Of a DNA stretch of 64,000 nucleotides, positions 23,434 to 34,777 are shown in pieces. Position 1 is the stretch's first letter. Every line of letters starts with the position of its first letter. Both the position numbers and the translations under genes were made by a program. Under the pieces are notes generated by a model. It was not told where the DNA came from. It saw only the letters and a list, made by a program, of their open reading frames with translations, and did no database searches. The stretch is from contig OY744467.1 in assembly GCA_963556145.1 (NCBI GenBank), positions 930,001-994,000 of the forward strand, read 5' to 3'. This stretch comes from Hygrocybe punicea. Lineage: Eukaryota; Basidiomycota; Agaricomycetes; Agaricales; Hygrophoraceae.

Positions 23434-24030
23434 ATGCATGAAATAAACATTAAGATCGAAGACAAGGCATACACAACAGACAAAAGGAAAATCAACTGCT
23501 TCCACAATAACCTTGACTATGGGGGAACAGCTGATGTATGGTTCAACAACCTACTAGATGATACGAAGGGAGACTGGGACAAACTTGTAGAGGCGTTCGA
23601 GAAGGAATGGCCCAAAAACGCAGTACCAAAGCCATTGAAACTCGAACGCATCCAAGCACTTAAGGAATGGGTCCTTACTGTGGAAGAACTAGGTACAAAG
23701 ACGGAAACAACAGGATCCAAAGAAGTGTGGACACATATCAAGTGGGCAAACAGACTAACTGCCAAAGCCCGCAATGCTGAGGACAGTGGAGGACTACTAC
23801 TACAAGACATCTTCCATGCCCTACCCGAACCAATCCGCGACCTCACAAGGGACAAACCACGCACCAACTACGACAAACTCGCCCATGCTGTCCATGCAAT
23901 TGACACCGTGTACCTGCGCAAAACAGTAGAAAAGTACAAGAAAAACGAGGAAACAGCCAGATTAGTGTGTGCCACTAACTCACCAACAAAGAGTCTACGC
24001 GACACACTCACCAACAAAGAGTCTACATGA
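23434..24030 (+). pseudogene. gag: Ty3 Gag (capsid-like region)
   Basis: A frame of 198 codons with the retrotransposon Gag pattern of agaricomycete Ty3 elements: a helical region with VWFNNLLDDTKGDWDKLVEA, then ALKEWVLTVEELG and a motif EVWTHIKWANRLTAKA. Length is short of a complete Gag because the frame ends at TGA 24028-24030. That stop lies in the second copy of a 28-bp tandem duplication (23978-24005 and 24006-24033); the first copy reads CGCGA where the second reads CATGA, so the TGA arose by two CpG transitions. Downstream Gag sequence was then split by the insertion at 24087. Confidence 0.75.
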
Positions 24031-24102
24031 CACACTCACCAACACACACCTCCAAATACCCAACAGCACCCACCAGTATGATAATCAGGGCACGGCCGCG
24101 CT

Positions 24103-24156
24103 GCCCGGAAGGATAGTGATTTCTTTGTTGGTTTTTGTTTTTACAATAAGGAACCG
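24103..24156 (+). repeat. 54-bp direct repeat, copy 1
   Basis: Identical to 24631-24684. It starts GCCCGGAAGGATAGTG and ends AATAAGGAACCG. Probable split direct repeat of the recombinase element. Confidence 0.8.
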
Positions 24157-24630
24157 GTAGTAGGAAAGTGCTAAAAAGACGTGAGGTGGGTATGGGTGGG
24201 TCACCGAAAGGCTACAGGAGGTTACTAGGAGACAAGACAAGGTAAATTAACTGAAAGAGGTAACGAGACGAGACATACCTCGGAGACGAGACAAGGGGCT
24301 TAGAATGCCCTTGGAGCGTTTCCGAGGTATATGACTGGCGGGGCAGAAAGATGTGCCGCTGGGCAGCGTAAGGTTTGACGTCAAGCGGGGATGGCAAAAA
24401 GCGGGGCGACAACAGGTGACGACTCCGGCGAGAATGTGTCAGCGGATGACGAAAGCGGTGTCAGTGGCAGTAGTGACGAGAGACATGCTGGGTGTCGAGG
24501 TAATGATAAGAGTATGACCATGTGATTAGCCAAATGTAAACTAGTTTAAAATGCGACTAATCACACAGGTCATTTCTGAATGTATGGTGGGAGAATAGGA
24601 AGCGCGGCCGTGCCCTGAAACAGCGGCGCA

Positions 24631-24684
24631 GCCCGGAAGGATAGTGATTTCTTTGTTGGTTTTTGTTTTTACAATAAGGAACCG
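24631..24684 (+). repeat. 54-bp direct repeat, copy 2
   Basis: Identical to 24103-24156, 528 bp apart. The sequence just left of it carries the inverted partner of the 15-mer at 24087-24101. Confidence 0.8.
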
Positions 24685-24820
24685 TAAAAGACTATTGAGA
24701 GGGAGTGGTGGGAGGGAAAGGAGAAAGGGTGTCCAGGAAGCTGCGACGCCCTGAAAGGAGAAGGTGGATGGGACTGGAGGTAAAAATGAAAATGAAAAGA
24801 AAGAGGGGCAAGTGAGAAAT

Positions 24821-25328
24821 TTAGCAAGAGGCTCGGGGGGCAAGGTGTGCCGCGAGGAGGACAGGGTGATGGCGGATGTAGATACGGAAGGTATCCAAGG
24901 CCCAACGGCTGATAGCTTGAATGTGGTCAAGAGCGACGCCGTCACGAGCAAGAGCGACGCCGTCACGAGCAAGAGCGGTTGCGCCGCCAGAGCGCAGGGG
25001 CTGACCGGCAACTTCGGCAGGGAAGTGATGGTGCAGGCGGGCGAGGAACCAGGAACGGAGAGGCACGGAGCCGTCGTGGCGGAGCCAAAGCTCAGGGTGG
25101 AGAGGAAATAGGAGGTCACGAGAAGTGAGGTAGCATTCGAAAGCGGAAACGGGGTCGTCGTGACCAGGGAGTCGTCGGAGGAGTATAGTGTTGCCTTCGA
25201 ATAGTCTGTCGGCCTTATGCCCAGGCAGGTGGAAGGAAAAACCTTCCGGCAAAATATTGACTGAGTGCCGCATGACTATCTTTCGGTAATCGCGTAGAGA
25301 AACGCTATCCGGCCATACTAACTCGCCA
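24821..25328 (-). pseudogene. Tyrosine recombinase, C-terminal part
   Basis: Similar to agaricomycete tyrosine recombinases (DNA breaking-rejoining enzymes) found in retroelements: GELVWPDSVSLRDYRKIV near the truncated N terminus, then LPGHKADRLFEGN, FPLHPELWLRHDG and RSWFLARL. The catalytic C-terminal box is present: PLRSGGATALA supplies an Arg, and the nucleophile Tyr lies in FRIYIRHHP. Two 21-bp tandem copies around 24929-24971 duplicate ARDGVAL. The first nine residues of the open frame (to 25354) are host Ty3 sequence. Without its N-terminal half it is presumably inactive. Confidence 0.75.
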
Positions 25329-25332
25329 ACGT

Positions 25333-25736
25333 TTGACCCATTCAGTGGAAACACAGGCAGCCACGATAACTTATTTGGAGCAAGGGGACCTGCAATGTGA
25401 TCTTACAGACCAGGAGCCCCAAACACGACCTGTCAAATCCTGGGATCCTTCAGACCAGGTGCTGGAGACCACCCCATCATCACCAGATACAACGACCTAC
25501 GAAACATCACACTCCAGCACGACCCCAACACCGAGATGGGACGTAACGCATACAAAGCCCTGGTGGAAGCCTGGCATCACGCAAACCCAGGTGGCCAACC
25601 CGATGAACATCAGCCATTTCCCTTAACTCCTGGGACAGCCCCCCTTGCATCACGTGAATGCTGGGAGTGCGTGCAACTGGGCCACAGAGCGGGTGACCCC
25701 ATCTGCCCACGCACTGAGATCCCCGACCTCGAATGA
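25333..25736 (+). pseudogene. Ty3 Gag C-terminal remnant with zinc-knuckle-like motif
   Basis: Sequence resuming after the recombinase insertion. A frame at 25536-25736 ends with CWECVQLGHRAGDPIC, a C-x2-C-x4-H-x6-C arrangement close to the retroviral-type zinc knuckle but with two extra residues before the last Cys. Frames switch at about 25540, so the original Gag frame is broken here. Confidence 0.5.
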
Positions 25737-25930
25737 ACGTGGTGTCGCCTTGCCAGCTTCATAAGCCGCAAGGCAGGGAAGGAACGCAACCTAGCCCCAA
25801 CAGTGAACTTCGTGGGCTGAGAATACCAGGACTATGGGTACCACAACTACGAACAACCATACAGAGGATACCCTTACACGAACAAATTAGGTGATGCCCA
25901 GGGAAATGGGAGGGCATAGACGAAAGTTGG

Positions 25931-26803
25931 GTGGCCCAAGAAAACCAAAAAGTGGAAACATTGGTCCCCGATCCATGGGCAGGATGGGTCGGGGACACAC
26001 AGATAGATCCCCTCAATACAGAATCGCACACAGACACAGAAAATGTAGTCAGTACAGACGTCACATACCCCACCTCTGAACATGATACTGTTGACCTTTA
26101 CACAATCGAGAGGGATCCATTTCCACATCAAACAACAAAGCCATTTACCCACCTGGTGGGACTGCGGGGCCACAATGGGATCCACAAGTACATCAATGGC
26201 TTGTTCGACGACGGTGCCATGGTAAATGCAATTTGCACATCAACATACCAAAAATACAAAAATCAGCTCAGAACCCTAACTCACTCACTAAAAAAGTTAC
26301 AAATGGCAAATGGGGCCAAAGTTCCATCCCAAGGGCACTGGACAGGGGACGTCGACCTAGGCGGCATCCACAACCAAGCCACATTCAAGGTGTTCCCCAG
26401 CAGCAGCAACTGGGCACTACTATTTGGAAAACTGCTACTCCAACAGTACAGGGCGATCCACGACTACAATCAAGACACCCTCCTCATACCACATGATGAC
26501 GGTTGGAGAACACTACTGAATGACAATGCCAAAAGGTCCATCCCCAACTCTGTGCAACACCAGCAACACCCAAAAACACCACCCATCCCAAACCTACATG
26601 CCGCAACCTTGGCACCAGTGCCAATTGCCATGGGAGTCAGCCTCTCCTGGCGCCGTGAATGCAGATACCAGAACAACACGGAAGACTTGGTGAATGACAA
26701 GTCAATGAGCGAGAAGAGGAACATGGCGAAGATCAATTCCTGCAATTTGTTTGCCTTGCTGGCAAACCTACAAGACACTATCCTTGGCGACACACTCGAC
26801 CGT
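25931..26803 (+). pseudogene. Ty3 aspartic protease domain
   Basis: After an acidic linker the frame contains INGLFDDGAMVNAI, the active-site segment seen in agaricomycete Ty3 proteases (DDGA in place of D-T/S-G), followed by VPSQGHWTGDVDLGG and LFGKLLLQQYRAIHDYNQDT, a typical C-terminal flap and post-protease region. The open frame runs on into the solo LTR at 26804 and stops there, so the link to reverse transcriptase is cut. Not functional in this context. Confidence 0.7.
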
Positions 26804-26959
26804 TGGAGAGGGTCGGAGGCTGCTGAGGGACTCTCTGGGGGAGTCTGGCTGGAAGCACGGAAAGACTAGGATAGGAACTATCTACTACATCAGATCAGCT
26901 ACTGACTATGACGAACCGTGGGAATCCAGTCACGTGACAGGACAGGCACAACTACTACA
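26804..26959 (-). repeat. Solo LTR, related family, inverted, with 4-bp flanks
   Basis: On the minus strand it starts TGTAGTAGTTGTGCC and ends CTCTCCA, closely matching the LTRs at 40006 and 40918 and more distantly those of the surrounding element. It is bordered by CCGT on both sides (26800-26803 and 26960-26963), consistent with a short target-site duplication. It interrupts the protease-reverse transcriptase junction. Confidence 0.75.
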
Positions 26960-27239
26960 CCGTGCAAACAACAGGGCAGCCTACCTGCCACCCACCCTCC
27001 AGGGATACCGCATGCCAAGACCGGCCCCAAACCAAACCAACATCCCACAAGAACTCGATATCGATGGGGTGACGGAAATGACAACACCAAGGAAATGATG
27101 AAGGGGACGGCACGGTCGACAGTGCAGAAACGATGGGAAACCTGATGAGGGACCTACACCAATGCTGGAGAAATGCAATGTGCATGACGCTTAAGAAAAT
27201 GACCAACCTACATGCAATGCCCCAACATTCACAACCCTC

Positions 27240-30200
27240 GACGACAACCAGAACACCGACGATGATATTGGAGATATGCAGCCCGAGGTCGAACTGGACA
27301 CTGACAACTCCATTTTTACTAGGAAAACCAACCCCTTCAAGAAGGAACATGTCAATGCAATACTGGACAGCATCAAACTGGGCCCCAACCTCACACCAGC
27401 CCAATGAACACGGATGCAGGACCTACTTTGCGAGTTTGCCGATTGCTTTGCACTGTCGGTGAGCGAGGTCAACGCTGTTCTGGGAGCAGAACATCACATA
27501 TGCATACCTCCTGGCACAACCTTCCCGAAATGTGTATCCAAACAACAACAATTCATGGTGGCACAGCAAGAGTTCCTGGGAAAGACAATCGACCAGTTGT
27601 TGGCCGCACACATCATAGAGCCCATACAACCAGAAGATGTCAAATGCGCATCACCTATAGTGTTGGGACACAAAACACATGACAACCCCGGACTACCATT
27701 GGAGGAGCTAAAACATCGCATCAATGAGGACCACCCATGGGCTACCACCTGTCCATGACCTGGAACCACGCCCACCACCAGCCCCACTTCCAGCAACACC
27801 ACCTCAGCTGATCAAGTGGCGGTCCCGGAAGAAATCCGACCATATCTAGCTTTCTACATCAAAGGGCACGGATTCTTCACACAAAAACGCATGCCCTTTG
27901 GCCTCACCGGTGCACCCTCTACGTTTGCTCACATCATGTCATGGCCCAGGCCCTGGGTGACATCCTTATGAGACTGCAACTCGAACTGTTCGTGGATGAC
28001 GGCAGAATGGCAGGGGATGACTTCGAGGACATGCTGGAATGCACATGACACTTCTTCCAATGGGTCCACGAAACGGGCCTCTCCCTATCTGTGAAGAAAT
28101 CCAAATTCTTCATGACAGAAATGATATTTGCTGGGTCGAAGGTCGGACCAGATGGCGTTCAGGCAGACGAGGCCAAACTGTCAGCAGTGGTCGATTGGAG
28201 GGCACCACCCGATCTCTTGGCCCTTTCTAGCTTCCTCAGCCTAACTGGATTCTTTAGGGACCTAATACGAGGCTACACTAGGCTCGCACAACCTCTCTCA
28301 GACCTGCTCCGCTTGGTGAACATACCTAAAAACGCAGGAAAATCAGCATACCGATCAGCACTATGGAATATCAAGCTTGCCAGCAGATGGACAGAGAAGC
28401 ACCAAAAATGCTTCCTTGACCTGAAAGGGGTCCTCACGTCCAGCCCCGTCCTTGCCGCACTGCACTTCGATGGCACACCATTCATAGTCACATCCAACGG
28501 ATGTAAGGAAGGTTTCAGTGCAGTTCTCTCACAAAGAATAACGGCAACACGTCCAGGTGGCAAGGTGGCGACAGAACTACACCCCATAGCCTACGCATCG
28601 AAATGCACATCTGTGGTGGAGGAACGTTACAAACCATTCATGCTAGAGTTCGCGGCCCTCAAATTCGTGCTAGACAAGTTTGATGACATCATCTGGGGAT
28701 TCCCAGTGGAGGTCGAGACAGACTGCCAAGTCCTGCATGACATCCTACTCAGCACAGACCTCAACGCGACACACACATGCTGGCAAGATGGCATCCAAGA
28801 TCACCAGGTCATCGACATTCACCACATACCGGGCCGAGTCAACCTAGTCAGAGATGCACTTAGTCACAGGGATGAGGAATTGCCCCGCATACCTGTGGAT
28901 GGCAGCGAGTGGTCCGTAACACCAGATTGGGAGGATTCTCATGGCCTCATGCATGACCTATTCATGGTGAGTGAACCTTCTTCAGACCTACACAAAACGC
29001 TACGCGACCACTTCCAGAACGAAAATATCTTCATGGAAATAATAGACACCCTACTTGGCATCCCTAATGATGCCTTGGAGCGCAACCAACAACGCACTGC
29101 CCATCATGCTAAAGACTTCTTCATTGACAACGACCGCTTGTGGAAACTGGGAAGTGCCATCCCTGCAAGAGCAACACCACACCATGAGTGCATTACCAGG
29201 GCAGAAGCAGTAGCACTGGCGAGAGCGGAACACAAAAAGACGCACATGGGCCATGACATCATCAAGACCCAGCTGTTAAGCAAGATATGCAGCCCCTTCC
29301 TCGACGCTTCAATAACCACAGCAATACGCGAATGCAGATGCTGCAAAAACTTCGGAAATCCTCACATCCACGCACTACTCAGACCCATTGTTCGTCACTT
29401 AACATTCAAACTGCTGGTTGGTGACTACATTTCCATGCCAATGGGAAATGGTGGGTTCACAAAGATTGGTCTCTACACTGACGTGTTTTCCAGGAAACTC
29501 TGGACATTCAAAGCAAAACCAGCAACAGGCAAAACAACTATTGACAGCCTCAAACGAATTTGCAATGTGTTCATAGCACCAGATACGTTCATGATCGATG
29601 GAGGTTCCCACTTCGACTGCAAGGCAGTACACAACTACTGCACCAGCATCGGCACCAAGCACCACGTAGTTGCCGCATACTCACCCTGGATCAATGGCTT
29701 AATAGCAGGGTCAAACAAAATCCTTCTGAACACATTGAAATGATTGTACGCCCCCAGCCTCAGGGAAGACGAATACGAACAAATGGCCCAAACATCTTGA
29801 CACTGCAGTAAAGAGTTTATCTGACCCGATACTACCCTCCTTCCAATTCTCCCTGAATGAACTTCTACTTGGTTCAATAGCAAGTCCCCAGACTACGGAA
29901 GACCCAGCATCCATACTGCTGCCATCAGACGAAGAAATTCACATGGTGCATACAGAGCAATTGCGACTTGATGGCCTAGCTTGTGCAGTGGACCATGCAG
30001 TCCAATGGAAAGCAACCTTCGACAAAAAGGTCTTGCAAAGGGCCCCAAGAGAAGTTATATTCAAACCTGGTCAACTAGTACAGGTTTACTGCAGTGATCT
30101 AATTAACGTTTTTGCCAGTGAACGCAAATTGACACCCTTCTGGTCACCCCCATGCCGTGTGCTATCCTGAATACGCAACTCCTACACCTTGGAAATGCTT

Positions 30201-30443
30201 GATGGTGTCCACCTCACCGGCACTTTCAATGCTTGCTGAATCAGGGCTTTTGAACCAAGAGACAGCACAAAGATGGCGCAGACCAAACAAGCCAGACTCA
30301 ATACACACGACCCACTTCCACCTCCCCATCAGGCCGAACCCAAAACAGAGCTAGAGGTCGGCGACGATATCGATGCAAGGCTAGAGGTCAGTGATGATGT
30401 AGATGCCAAGTTAGAGGTCCCAGATGATGAGAGTGTTTCATAG
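27240..30443 (+). pseudogene. pol: Ty3 Pol: reverse transcriptase, RNase H, integrase
   Basis: Order: pre-RT region with LCEFADCFALS (27417-27449); RT remnant with RMPFGLTGAPSTF and the catalytic FVDDG (27989-28003), upstream RT fingers being largely deleted at about 27760-27830; RNase H (about 28400-28870) with HHIPGRVN; integrase with an H/C zinc segment (about 29230-29350) and core motifs VGDYISMPMG and DGGSHFD; and a C-terminal tail with WSPPCRV. In-frame TGA at 27405, 28046, 29741, 30168 and 30237 lie where relatives usually have Arg. Frameshifts occur at about 27940 and 29790. The RNase H first Asp appears as Asn (SNGC) and the integrase Glu as Ala (NGLIAGSNK). Dead element. Confidence 0.85.
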
Positions 30444-30461
30444 TGATGAGGGCATCACTAC

Positions 30462-30477
30462 AGAGGAGGGGGGCACT
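30462..30477 (+). other. Polypurine tract
   Basis: GAGGAGGGGGGCAC-type sequence directly before the right LTR, the expected plus-strand priming site. Confidence 0.65.
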
Positions 30478-30635
30478 TGTAGTAGTTGTGCCTGGATGAT
30501 CACGTGACCAGAGTCCCACGGTTCAGTTGATAGTTGATCTTCTGAATGTAGTAGATAGTCAGATTTGGACGACGAGGACAGGATTGTCTTTGGATCTCCT
30601 TCCTTTCCCACAAGCAGTCTCAGATCCACTCCAAC
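30478..30635 (+). repeat. Right LTR of the Ty3 element
   Basis: Pairs with 22794-22951; same TGTAGTAG start and CTCCAAC end. The few differences include two CG/TG changes. Confidence 0.85.
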
Positions 30636-30825
30636 AGCTGAAAAGTTGTGAATATTTTTCGACCACTAATGACGGGATATTGAGGAGCAGAAAAAGAATT
30701 TAGGATTAAAGATGATACCTTTGCCACTTTGTAGAACAACTGATAACATAGTCCAATACTTGTCAGCATTTCATCTTGCAGGACTGTCCGTAAGACCCAC
30801 ATTTCGACTTTTGGATGGTTTCAGC

Positions 30826-32600
30826 TTAACCGGAAAAGGAAAGGCCAATGGAGCTCACACATTCAGGGAACAACAAAAAGTCCTGAGCATATCTTCTAGC
30901 CAACCAACGAACACATTCACCACCAGGATCTGTCCGCCGTAGTCGGTATTCCAGAACAGCAAGCGCCCCCAACAATTCTATTGCAAGGTTCCGGATATTT
31001 TTGTTGTTGCTAAGAGAGGTTATCGGATCTTGCATAGTGACCTCATTCTGCTTCTCTAGCTTCAGCGAACTTTGGAAGAAGAAGTCAGCTGTCCAGGGGA
31101 GGGGATCCTGATGATGGGCTAGCGAGAGGCCCTGAAGTGAGCTTATTGGAGAGCTTGGCGATTTGGGTGTCGGTAAGCCAGAGATCAGATACAAACTTGG
31201 TTGCCACAGCCAAAACTCTGAATCTGTCTCAATAAGAGGGATCGAAAGCCAATGATGATAGAAGATACAAACCCAACTCGGGTGTGTGGCCTATCAGACA
31301 AAGGATTGCTGTAGTAAATAGTTTCCAAGACATTTAACACATAGTCAAAGTTTTTAGAAAGGGAGAATATCCCCAAAATCCTTGCTATATCTTTGTCATG
31401 ACTGGTCAGAGGCACTATTTTGTAGATGGAATCGAACAACAATACCACAATCCTCTAGAACACATTCTACACATTTTGTTACACTTCTTTGCCAATCGGG
31501 TGCTGCAGGGGAGGGTGGCCATCCATTGTCCGGAGCTTGGTAGTTGGATGTTGTGAAATCTAGAATGATAGGCACTGCTTCAATTCCCTGTGCTGCGAGG
31601 GAAGCAGCTTCCGATGTTTGGAAAACATTGTCGATTTGGTCCCCCGGGGCATCCCCTAGCATTTCAAAATTACTGTCTTCTGATGTCAGACATATAGAAA
31701 TATTTACCTGGTTTACTGCCGTGAATATTCGTCCGAGGATGGATAACAGGGGATGAAAAGACATCGTGCTCTATGTTATATCCATGTGAGCAGGGGAAAC
31801 ACATCACCAACAAAGAAGTTCAAGTTGAGCATATGAGAAGTGGTCCGCTCAATGTCTCGAGTCCAGGAGCGAATGCTTCGGCGTTGCCAAGTTCCCATTG
31901 AAGGAGTCAAATTTTCAGCTTGTGTCATGTGTTCCCATTGTTCATCATCGTCGGGAAGCAGGGACTCTAAATTAGGTCCCTGAGGCATCACAGGATGACA
32001 GAATGCATCCAGATCAACCCTTTTACAAGGATGCATGCTCTGGATTTTTGATGAAAAGAATTTTATTCACCGCCATGTCGAAAAAATGTAATTTCATATT
32101 AGGTATCTGTTTACAAAGAACTGAAGCCATCTTTCTGACTGGAGAATGGTCCCTTTTGTTTGTGCAGATTTTGCTAGCCTAACCATAGTCGACATCCCTT
32201 CATAGTCTCTGCTGGCTTCCAGGATATCACTCAGAAGCCTGCGAGACACACTAATCAGCATTGTACCAAAAGTGGCGGATCATGCACCTTTGTAGTGACA
32301 TGATCGTGCCAGAGTAGGGTGAAGTGTCCGGGGCTTCACTGAGCCCTTCATTGACTGTGCCAAGGAATCATTTTGCTTGCCTATGAAGAAACTAACAATA
32401 AAGCGGGAAGTCCACTGAATGATTCAAACCATTCAAGACAGACCTTTAGTGCCCAAGCATACTCCCCCATCTGTCCGATGTGGGTCAGGACATTGTTGAT
32501 TGTCGAGATCAATTTGAACAAAGTGAACAGGATAGCAATGAACTCTGCAATGGCGAGCTACAACAGAATAACTGTTGAGGGAAAGCAACTTCTCCGGTTG
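30826..32600 (-). pseudogene. Unrecognised multi-exon host gene remnant
   Basis: Several minus-strand frames follow one another with short gaps: about 32397-32590, 31776-32036, 31396-31764, 31185-31448 and 30826-31194. Segments such as ILFTLFKLISTINNVLTHIG, SEAASLAAQGIEAVPIILDF and DIARILGIFSLSKNFDYVL have ordinary amino-acid composition and helix-like patterns, suggesting one real protein. At about 31440 two frames overlap, implying an indel or a missed intron. I recognise no family. The hAT element at 32692 lies just upstream and may have separated the 5' end. Confidence 0.35.
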
Positions 32601-32691
32601 CCAGTTTGCACTCCTAACCGACGGTCTCGGTGTCAAACACTGCTGGGCGTGTGTAGTCACAAAAAATCGGAGGTTCGCTCTGCAACTAGCG

Positions 32692-34038
32692 TAGTGCTGC
32701 CAAATTTCGGTTCAAAACTGATCCAAACCCGGTTCGAACTCTGAACCGAACCGGAAGTTCGGTTCAGTCCAGCACCTTGGGCTGAACTGAACCCCGGTTC
32801 CAGTTCAGGGTTCAGGCATCCCCTGGGGTTGTCTAAATGGTTCACAAGTGGTTCAGAACCACTGAACCGATGTCCGCAGGTATGTATTTTTTGCTCCAAG
32901 CAAAAGTTTTACTCATATGCCGATATGGCAAATTTCCATTTTAGTCAGTGAACTTTATTCTCAACCACCGACAACCACCATTCTGAAACTCCTCGAACGC
33001 TTGCGTTTGAGGCAAATAGGTAAGTTTTATCTTCCTTATCATTTGTTTCTCATTTACTAATACTTTTGTAGGCACTTCTACCAACCACCAAGTCAGCAGC
33101 CACCACCACCACGGCAACGACAATGCACAACGCAAGAACCAGCACCATCAGAGGTGGCAGCGGCAGTGGCACCACCACCACCACCACCACCACCATCACC
33201 ATAGCGGCATGTCACCATCAATGAACCGCCCCCAAACGAGAGAAAAGGAGCAGTGGGGTTGGTGCACCCAACCCCGCTGCCAATTGTAAGTGTTTATTTA
33301 CTAATAAGTAACAACTAACACTACCATCCCCAGCAGCCCAATGACACCCACACCCACACCCACGCCAATGCAAATGCCAATGCCAACTTCCACAGCAACA
33401 GCAATGGCAACGGCACTGGCAATGGCAACGGCAACGGCAACGGCAATGGCAATGGCAACGGCAACACAACAACAACAACTCAGATAACGGATCACAATGG
33501 AAGTGAGGGGAGCAGCGGCAGCCACCCCTGCTGCACTGGGTAAGCTCCAATTTAATTTGATTTATGCTCTAGTTCTAACTACTCAGAAAACAATGACCAG
33601 CGAAGTTGCGGGATCACCACCAGGGTCTAGTCCCCACCCCCAGTGAACACCTCGCGAACATGTAGCCCGGCGTCAATTGACATTGGGGCTATGTTCGTGA
33701 GGTTACAGGGAGGTGGGTGCCTCGCCAGCGCCAGGTGATACCCATTAGTAAACCCACAAAGGCCTATACCATGTTTATAATAATATATTGAGTTTCTGGG
33801 ATAGTTGGAATATATAGAATAATAAATTGTGAATTTTTTACATGTAGAATGTGTGATAATACTAAAATTGAATGTCTGAACTGTTCATGAACTCGGTTTG
33901 GGCCCTGAAAAAAAAAACTGAACGGTTCAGGGCGGTTCAGGTTCAATTCACGTAAAATCCTGAACTGAACCCGGAGTTCAGTTCAGGGTTCAGCCAAAAT
34001 GGGTCTGAACTGGACTGAACTGAACTTTGGTAGCACTA
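32692..34038. mobile_element. Non-autonomous hAT element with perfect 8-bp TSD
   Basis: Terminal inverted repeats start TAGTGCTGCCAAA on the left and end TTTGGTAGCACTA on the right. The flanks are a perfect 8-bp duplication, AACTAGCG (32684-32691 and 34039-34046), the length made by hAT transposases. Subterminal regions (32692-32870 and 33890-34038) are packed with GGTTCAG/CTGAACC repeats in both orientations. The interior has two hairpin/splice-donor low-complexity modules but no transposase, so mobility would depend on another element. Confidence 0.88.
33060..33600 (+). repeat. Low-complexity (CAC/AATGGC-type) cargo of the hAT element
   Basis: CAC repeats (33100-33210), the hairpin GGTTGGTGCACCCAACCCC with donor GTAAGT (about 33254-33296), an AATGGCAACGGC hexamer tract (33380-33470) and a second module ending CTGGGTAAGC (about 33540). 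A TCAATTGA palindrome module follows at 33671. Translations are repetitive and not credible as proteins. Confidence 0.6.
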
Positions 34039-34046
34039 AACTAGCG

Positions 34047-34777
34047 ATCGCATGAAAAATATCGTTGTCGAGAAAAACTAGCAAAAGATGGAAGACAAGA
34101 GAGTGCGACAAGAACAAAAGGGATCTGGACCAGATCTGTTCACACCCACAGTGGGAAAGACAAATGGTGTCCCCATATCCCCCAACACAATGACAGCAAC
34201 CAAATACAGGCTATAGCTGCATCTGGTACACGACCCTGAACTAGCAAGACCCTTAGCTTCAAGCAGCCCACCACTCACTTGTCTTGACTTGTTGGCCTTT
34301 GCACTTAATAACTTGATTGTAACTTGATTTCATTCTTTGAAGTCCACAGGTTGCTTCACAACAGACAAGCTTGCAACAGCAAGTGTGATGCATGTGATGG
34401 ACTCCACACCATTAGTCTTAGATGCCTGGGTTCCATGGTATACAACCTTATTATTATTTACTTCTGGCTAGACTTGGACGCATGGATGGAACTCCTGCCA
34501 ATGCTGTCAAAACCAGACCATTCCCTGGGCTCGTTTGGTCTTTTTAGTCAAGGACAAGCACTCTGCCATTCCACTCAAGCCGATTTAGGCCATTTGAGAT
34601 TTGACATAGCCTTGTTTAATACCCAGGACATTGAGCGCTCATTCATTCCTCGACCTCTGCCAACACCATTCAGTCTACATGTTGCCTTCAACGCTGTCGC
34701 ACCTCTCAAATAATGAGCAGAAATTTCTTGTAGTTCATCCATTTTTCTTGTGTCTGTGGACATCTGCTGAATGTCGA
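34047..34777. other. No gene recognised
   Basis: A 129-codon frame at 34324-34713 (plus) has no recognisable motif. It precedes the receptor pseudogene and could include its missing 5' exon, but there is no evidence of splicing between them. Confidence 0.3.

Larger units (their letters stand above)
24087..25328 (-). mobile_element. 5'-truncated tyrosine-recombinase element (Ngaro/DIRS-like)
   Basis: Inserted in the Gag region of the Ty3 element. It consists of a tyrosine recombinase reading leftward and, beyond its 3' end, two identical 54-bp direct repeats (24103-24156 and 24631-24684). A 15-bp sequence at 24087-24101 recurs inverted at 24602-24616. Split direct repeats next to a tyrosine recombinase are characteristic of Ngaro-type DIRS retroelements. 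The right part, including any reverse transcriptase, is missing, and the right limit (about 25328) is inferred from where recombinase similarity stops. Confidence 0.6.
22794..30635 (+). mobile_element. Ty3-type LTR retrotransposon, decayed, with nested insertions
   Basis: Two direct LTRs of 158 bp (22794-22951 and 30478-30635) differ at about four positions. Between them lie, in order, a primer-binding site, Gag, a zinc-knuckle region, aspartic protease, reverse transcriptase, RNase H, integrase and a C-terminal tail, the usual Ty3 order. A polypurine tract precedes the right LTR. Two later insertions interrupt the interior: a tyrosine-recombinase element (24087-25328) and an inverted solo LTR (26804-26959). 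The coding frame has frameshifts, a deletion in the reverse transcriptase and at least six in-frame TGA codons. No matching target-site duplication was found (ACAA on the left, ACAG on the right). The element cannot be autonomous as it stands. Confidence 0.88.
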
